Assembly: GCA_045642565.1 (NCBI GenBank) | Contig: JAZUJE010000007.1 | Coordinates: forward strand, 1-53,149 | Source: UBA1764 sp045642565 | Lineage (GTDB): Bacteria; Bacillota; Clostridia; Peptostreptococcales; Anaerovoracaceae | Reading direction: 5' to 3' | DNA length: 53,149 nt | Shown here: in pieces, positions 48,575 through 53,149 of the stretch | Layout of the letters: each line of letters begins with the position of its first letter | Numbering within the stretch: the stretch's first letter is position 1 | The notes under the pieces: generated by a model | What the model was told of the DNA's origin: nothing | The model's database searches: none | What the model saw: the letters and a program-made list of their open reading frames with translations, nothing else | Program-made: the position numbers and the translations under genes

Positions 48575-51500
48575 TTATTTGAATTTTTGAACAAATCTCC
48601 AAAGCATTGTTACTATCTGCGAACGATCACAAATTACATCAGGGCCAAATGTTGTTGCATTTATTCCGTTTGTAATACCATTGCTTACTGCCCAAAGAAC
48701 CGGGTAGTAATAGAACTTGCCCAAAGCAACATCTGTGAATGGATTTGGAAGATCGCCTCCGGCAACTTTAGCATATCTGTAAATGAATGTTACAGCCTCG
48801 CCTCTTGTTACTATGTCATCCGGAGCAAACAATGTATCTGTCTTTCCGTTTATGATTCCAACGTTCCATCCCCAAACCACTGCATCATAGAAGTAATCTG
48901 ACTTATTGATATCTGTAAATGGAGTTTCGCCGCCTTCAAAGTCTGGACTACCGGCAAGTCTCCAGATGAATGTTACCATCTGAGCTCTTGTTGTTGTTCC
49001 ATCCGGGCTGAAGTGAACTGCATCTGTACCTGTTGTAATTCCGTTTTCAGAAGCCCAAAGAACTGCATCATAGAAGTAATCAGAAGCTTTAACATCTACA
49101 AAGAAGTTGAGCATTGTATTGTCTTCCATGAAAGTTGCAGAAACTGTTACATCACTCTTTGGCATTGTGAAACTGAACTTGTTATTGCCAAGGTTTTTAA
49201 CTTCTACCTCGTTGCCTTTCTTATCAAGAACTGTAATCGTTTCTACAGTGAAACCCTTTGCAGGAGTTGCTGTTATAGTTACAGTTGAACCAGAAGCAGC
49301 CCTTGTCTTATCAACAGTAATTGTTCCGTTTTTAGTAGACTTTGCTGTTACAGTGTAGTTGGTTGTTACACTTCCTCCGCCACCAGTTGAAACTTTTTCA
49401 AATGTTGCAGTTATAGTCACATTACCCTTTGCTGGCGCTGTGAATACATATTTGCCATCTTGTTCTTCTATAGCAAGACTATTTCCGTTGTCATCCTTGC
49501 AGATTACCTTATCAAGCTCATATTCCTTAGCCGGTGTGACAGTAACGATCACAGTTTCACCCGGATTATAAGCCGGCTTCTTCAGCGTGACTTCGCCGCG
49601 CCCAGATTTCAGAACATTAATCATGCAGGAAGGTATTTCTTTCAGCACAATTTTTCCTTCTTCAAAAGCCAGACTGTAGTTCGGATCTTCTGAATAGAGG
49701 ATGGAAAGGACACTATCATCCTCTGCAGTAAAAATTGCTTCGCCAACATTTCCGGTCACGCCAATAACAGCACCCTCGGCGTCGGTCGCGGTAAGTGGAA
49801 TTAGGTTATTGCGGATGCGGAAAGCTGTGAAATTTGCGTTCTCCCCACCAGCAGTATTACCGATGATTTTTGTATCACCCTGAATGTTCAAAGAGTAGCT
49901 TAGCTCAGAAACAACAAATCCACCGACTTCACCGGAATCTGAGGTGTTACCGGTGATTTCCGTGTCGTTCAGGCTGATATTACTAGCGCCATCATAAATG
50001 CAGGCATATATACCAGCACGATTGTCATAGAATTTAGAATTGAAAGCATCCATGTTAGAACGTATCACTGAGACAGTCGCATCTCCCTCATTGCCGTTGA
50101 CAATGCTGTCGCTAAAAGATATCCAGTTATTATAGCTAGAATAATGAGCGTCCCCGACTGCGCCAAACGAGCTGCCTTTGTTTGCCGTAATGCAGCCACC
50201 GGTCATTTCAAAGCGTCCGTTGCCCTTTAAAGCGACAGGCCCATCGCCGCCGCTGCTACCTGCAATCAGACCGCTGTGCATATAAGCGATGCCCGAGCTG
50301 GCAAACTCACCAGAATCAAGGAATTTGCACGGATCGCTTCCAAGACTGCGCCTGCTTTGCGGTTCGCGAGTGGTTATTACGCTTCCATCGCTACTGCCAG
50401 TGCTGACATTACCGATAAGATTTCCACTATATAGGTGGAAGATTCCCTGATTCATAATGGCGCCATTGTTTGTATTGGTTGTAATATAGCCACCCGTTGT
50501 TTTCAGAACGTAATCAGTATTTTCTGCTGCATCCTCGCGGCTGTATTCCTCAGCTGTAACAACGACCGTTTTTTTGTTTAAGGTTCCCTTGTCACGCGGA
50601 GTCCAATCGTTAACGTTAAAATAGCTTTCCTTTGCGTCTTCCCCTTCGGCTGTGCAGTCATAAATGCTGAAAAGGGTATGGGACTCTTCGATCTTAAATC
50701 CTACGTCACCCGACAATGTGATAGAATGGCCGTTGAGGCACAAAAGCATGGCTGCACCATGGCGGTTCAGCACTACCTCTGAATCGAGCTTGATATCATC
50801 TTCCAGATAGTAGCTTCCACAGATGCTAGGATAGCTTATATCGGCGCCGTTGACAAGCTTTGTTTTCTCAGTCCACGGGGTCATAAATTTTTCACCATCA
50901 TGTTCGTGTACAAGAAAGACTGGATAATCGCTGATGGTTTCGTCAAGCTGCCAGCGCGCGAAGTCAGAGCTGTCGCCATTAAGAGCTTTCTCATCTATTC
51001 CACGTTTTTCTTCTACATATTTATTCAGCTCAGCCAACAGGCCGTCTTCTGCAGAGAAATAAGTTTCTAACTCTTCATGGATATCACCACTACCTGCATT
51101 GGATTCAAAAGTATCCACATAATAGCAGTTATAATATATTAATGGTATTCCTTGGCCAAATTCGGAACCAACAAGACCGCCGATATTTGTGTTTTCATTA
51201 CCTGAAACCAAACCAATGTTATAGCTATTTACGATGCAGTTACCTTTACTATATCCAACGATGCCACCAATATTAGAAGAATTATCAGCTATAATATTCC
51301 CTGTATTGTAAGAATTAGCAATCGTAGCCATACCCCATAAACAACATTTCTGCTGATTCTGCTCAATGCTCGTCTTGCCGACCAGACCACCTATGCCTTC
51401 ACAACCGGATCCAACGCTGATTTCACCGCTGTTACAACAGTTTACCATGTAAAACTCTTCTGTTGCCCAACCGAGAATACCTCCAACGTTTTTCGTGTTG

Positions 51501-52606
51501 TTATCAGCAATAACATTTCCGGTATTTTCACAGCCGGATAGTTTTGAACGCCTCAGCATGCCGACAACACCGCCAACGTTAAATGTTTTATCATCCTTGC
51601 TATTAACGGTGCCTCTGTTGGTGCAGTTGATGGTCATCGAATCTAGATCACATATGCCACAGACTCCACCCAGACAGGAATTTTCATCGTCTTCAGACGC
51701 TCCTTCACGATAAACATTGCCGAGATTTTCACAATTCGATATAACGCCATCGTTACCGCCACAGATTCCACCAACCGAATATTCTGCGCTTACAGTACCT
51801 TCGTTTCGGCAAGAGGAAACGATTCCGTGTGAGTAGACCACAGACTCCTCTAAAGCACTACCGTTACCACCGACTATACCGCCCACATGTTCGGTTCCGT
51901 TGACAGACGCTTTGTTGATGCAGTTTGTGACCTCACCGAAATTGGTGCCGACAATTCCGCCGGTCTCTCTTCCGCCATTCACCTTACCTGTCACAGTCAG
52001 ATTACTGACCGTTGCACATGGAAGAATAAAGCCAAACAATCCTGTGCTATATTTTTTTGGCTGATTGATATCTACGGCAATCGAATGCCCGTTGCCGTCA
52101 AAATGACCGCCAAAAGCTGTGTAGATATTTTCACTAACACCGTCTTGGTCCCAGTCAATGTAGTATTCAGCATAATAGCGGACTTGGTCATAGTCTGTAA
52201 TGGGTTTTTCCGAGCTCATAGCCGCAAAGGTTTTATCTTGATACAAACCGATTGACCTAGTCAAGGGTTCATCAATATCGGCCATCAGCTTGAAATACTT
52301 GCCGACATACATTTTTTCCGGAACGGAGAAATACTCTACCGTATCAGCAAGCTCATGCGGGTCATCATAAAAATTTTTCCACTTCTGAAGAACTCCTTCA
52401 TCCATCGGATTTTTTAACGTGGTCACATTGTCGGTGACCGTGTCGGCGAGCATTTGCAGGTCGTCAATGTCCCAAATCTGATACGGATCACCAATCGTGC
52501 CGTTGCCCAGCCAGTAGTCATAGTCATCATCCTCTGCAAATACCGTCATAGGCACAAGCGAGATAAGCATAGCTACTGCTATTAAAATACTAATTACTTT
52601 TTTCAT
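48575..52606 (-). CDS. Large SLH-anchored surface protein with GLUG and InlB-like repeats (D)
   Basis: 1343 residues. Signal peptide 1-24 (MKKVISILIAVAMLISLVPM, cleaved near VFA-EDD). Nine GLUG-type units of the form GGIVGxxxG (GGIVGTNFG, GGICGGNDG, GGLVGSEFG and others) lie at about residues 215-500. A beta-helix-like region rich in N, S and G follows (about 640-1000), then two InlB-B/bacterial repeats (GRGEVTLKKPAYNPGETVIVTV... and NGTITVDKTRAASGSTVTITA...), and three C-terminal SLH modules (FFVDVKASDYFYDAVLWASENGITTG, DINKSDYFYDAVVWGW, DVALGKFYYYPVLWAVSNGITNG). It is a probable adhesin. The SLH modules are a different set from proteins A-C. The passenger part is clearly more GC-rich than the C-terminus. 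AAAGG lies about 9 nt before the ATG. Confidence 0.9.
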   Translation of the reverse strand: MKKVISILIAVAMLISLVPMTVFAEDDDYDYWLGNGTIGDPYQIWDIDDLQMLADTVTDNVTTLKNPMDEGVLQKWKNFYDDPHELADTVEYFSVPEKMYVGKYFKLMADIDEPLTRSIGLYQDKTFAAMSSEKPITDYDQVRYYAEYYIDWDQDGVSENIYTAFGGHFDGNGHSIAVDINQPKKYSTGLFGFILPCATVSNLTVTGKVNGGRETGGIVGTNFGEVTNCINKASVNGTEHVGGIVGGNGSALEESVVYSHGIVSSCRNEGTVSAEYSVGGICGGNDGVISNCENLGNVYREGASEDDENSCLGGVCGICDLDSMTINCTNRGTVNSKDDKTFNVGGVVGMLRRSKLSGCENTGNVIADNNTKNVGGILGWATEEFYMVNCCNSGEISVGSGCEGIGGLVGKTSIEQNQQKCCLWGMATIANSYNTGNIIADNSSNIGGIVGYSKGNCIVNSYNIGLVSGNENTNIGGLVGSEFGQGIPLIYYNCYYVDTFESNAGSGDIHEELETYFSAEDGLLAELNKYVEEKRGIDEKALNGDSSDFARWQLDETISDYPVFLVHEHDGEKFMTPWTEKTKLVNGADISYPSICGSYYLEDDIKLDSEVVLNRHGAAMLLCLNGHSITLSGDVGFKIEESHTLFSIYDCTAEGEDAKESYFNVNDWTPRDKGTLNKKTVVVTAEEYSREDAAENTDYVLKTTGGYITTNTNNGAIMNQGIFHLYSGNLIGNVSTGSSDGSVITTREPQSRRSLGSDPCKFLDSGEFASSGIAYMHSGLIAGSSGGDGPVALKGNGRFEMTGGCITANKGSSFGAVGDAHYSSYNNWISFSDSIVNGNEGDATVSVIRSNMDAFNSKFYDNRAGIYACIYDGASNISLNDTEITGNTSDSGEVGGFVVSELSYSLNIQGDTKIIGNTAGGENANFTAFRIRNNLIPLTATDAEGAVIGVTGNVGEAIFTAEDDSVLSILYSEDPNYSLAFEEGKIVLKEIPSCMINVLKSGRGEVTLKKPAYNPGETVIVTVTPAKEYELDKVICKDDNGNSLAIEEQDGKYVFTAPAKGNVTITATFEKVSTGGGGSVTTNYTVTAKSTKNGTITVDKTRAASGSTVTITATPAKGFTVETITVLDKKGNEVEVKNLGNNKFSFTMPKSDVTVSATFMEDNTMLNFFVDVKASDYFYDAVLWASENGITTGTDAVHFSPDGTTTRAQMVTFIWRLAGSPDFEGGETPFTDINKSDYFYDAVVWGWNVGIINGKTDTLFAPDDIVTRGEAVTFIYRYAKVAGGDLPNPFTDVALGKFYYYPVLWAVSNGITNGINATTFGPDVICDRSQIVTMLWRFVQKFK

Positions 52607-52663
52607 TTTAACTGCCTTTCTTGTTTGTTTAGTTACATTTTTATTTATACTAATACATTATAC

Positions 52664-52693
52664 ATTTTATTCCATAATTGGGGGGGGTGTCAA
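52664..52693 (-). promoter_or_regulatory. Predicted phase-variable promoter of surface protein D (C8 spacer tract)
   Basis: Minus strand TTGACA (52688-52693, perfect), then C8 (plus-strand G8 at 52680-52687), AATTATGGAA, and TAAAAT (52664-52669). Spacer 18 bp. Here the tract is C on the coding strand and touches the -35; in A-C it is G and touches the -10. A second TATAAT (52657-52662) would give a 25-bp spacer. Confidence 0.72.
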
Positions 52694-52730
52694 GGATGTT
52701 AATAATTGGAATTATTGCAAAAAAAAAAAT

Positions 52731-52762
52731 AAAATAGCAGGTCTTTGACCTGCTATTTTTTG
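52731..52762 (-). terminator. Terminator of the rRNA operon
   Basis: ATAGCAGGTC, 4-5 nt loop, GACCTGCTAT, followed on the minus strand by an A/T-rich stretch with ten or more T. Confidence 0.9.
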
Positions 52763-52765
52763 GTG

Positions 52766-52882
52766 AACCCGCGACTTGCTATTTTCCCAGGCGGCTTCCC
52801 ACCAAGTATCTTCGCCGTTATGAAGCTTAACTACTGTGTTCGAGATGGGAACAGGTGTAACCTTCATGCTATTGCCACGGAA
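52766..52882 (-). rRNA. rrf: 5S ribosomal RNA
   Basis: The minus strand reads CCGTGGC-AATAGC, then CACCTGTTCCCATCTCGAAC and ACAGTAGTTAAGC, the universal 5S core, and ends GTCGCGG, which pairs with CCGTGGC as helix I. Length about 115-117 nt; ends are approximate. It starts only about 3 nt after the CCA of the tRNA gene upstream. Confidence 0.96.
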
Positions 52883-52884
52883 TT

Positions 52885-52959
52885 TGGTGACCCGTACGGG
52901 AATTGAACCCATGTTACGGCCGTGAAAGGGCCGTGTCTTAACCTCTTGACCAACGGGCC
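52885..52959 (-). tRNA. tRNA-Glu (anticodon TTC)
   Basis: 75 nt including the encoded CCA. Acceptor GGCCCGT pairs with ACGGGTC; D arm GGTCAAGAGGTTAAG; anticodon arm CGGCC-CTTTCAC-GGCCG with TTC; T arm GGGTTCAATTCCC. It is placed between 23S and 5S rRNA and must be cut out of the rRNA precursor. Confidence 0.98.
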
Positions 52960-53013
52960 ATATAAAATTAATTTTCCCTTTTAAAACTGAAAATGCGGAA
53001 ATAATTCGAGAAA

Positions 53014-53149
53014 TTGGTCAAGTGCTCGATCTATTAGTATCGGTCAGCTGAATACGTCACCGTACTTACACCTCCGACCTATCAACGTGATAGTCTCTCA
53101 CGGATCTTAGCCAAATGGCAGGAAATCTATTCTTGTGGTGGGCTTCGCA
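53014..53149 (-). rRNA. rrl: 23S ribosomal RNA, 3' end (runs off the right edge)
   Basis: The minus strand ends with the conserved CTGACCGATACTAATAGATC and GAGCACTTGACC of the 23S 3' terminus. Only the last ~136 nt lie in the window. The mature end is estimated. Confidence 0.95.

Noticed and set aside
52712..52912. 66-codon minus-strand open frame
   Set aside because: Lies across 5S rRNA and the tRNA-Glu 3' half; an artefact of RNA genes.

Overview
The window looks like a chromosome segment of a low-GC, strictly anaerobic Firmicute of the Clostridia type. Evidence: AT-rich sequence, mostly AGGAGG-type ribosome binding sites, a CIRCE-controlled groESL operon, a clostridial-style 2[4Fe-4S] ferredoxin, an FMN riboswitch in front of an ECF riboflavin transporter gene, Rex, and SLH-anchored surface proteins. 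I cannot name the species.

Layout, left to right. (1) 1-3.8 kb: a minus-strand defence operon in the order Fic AMP-transferase, hsdM, a small HEPN-like protein, hsdS (cut by the left edge), headed by a perfect 13-bp-arm palindrome. (2) 3.8-12.7 kb: housekeeping genes. These are a stand-alone GMP synthetase ATPase subunit (no glutaminase domain), a cysteine-synthase-like gene behind a short structured leader with a terminator, a metallo-beta-lactamase-fold protein, groEL/groES with a perfect CIRCE, a GC-rich repeat/hairpin region, ferredoxin, a P-loop/Asp23-like fusion protein, IMP dehydrogenase and Rex. (3) 12.7-20.8 kb: ABC-F ATPase and acyl carrier protein; the tsaE-tsaB-tsaD t6A operon with an unusual symporter; FMN riboswitch-ribU-rimI; a sugar kinase. 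(4) 20.9-29.5 kb: an accessory region with three paralogous SLH surface proteins that share near-identical C-termini, a second Fic gene and a DUF4160/DUF2442 pair with its own operator-like sites. (5) 29.5-45.1 kb: one long minus-strand translation/transcription block, rpmG-secE-nusG-rplK-rplA-rplJ-rplL-rpoB-rpoC-rpsL-rpsG-fusA-tuf. (6) 45.2-48.5 kb: a PutP-type symporter with a divergent TetR regulator, YhbY and an AIM24-family protein. (7) 48.6-53.1 kb: a 1343-residue SLH surface protein, then the end of an rRNA operon in the unusual order 23S - tRNA-Glu - 5S.

The most interesting signal is shared by all four SLH surface-protein genes. Each has an 8-9 bp G or C homopolymer inside the -35/-10 spacer of its predicted promoter (spacers 18, 18, 19 and 18 bp). 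This is the arrangement expected for slipped-strand phase variation of surface proteins. Other points to check: the RpoC catalytic motif reads NADFVGD rather than NADFDGD; several genes have a predicted transcription start 0-3 nt from the ATG and no ribosome binding site; a candidate regulatory RNA lies upstream of the cysteine-synthase-like gene; and a GHKL-like domain is fused to an SDF-family symporter.
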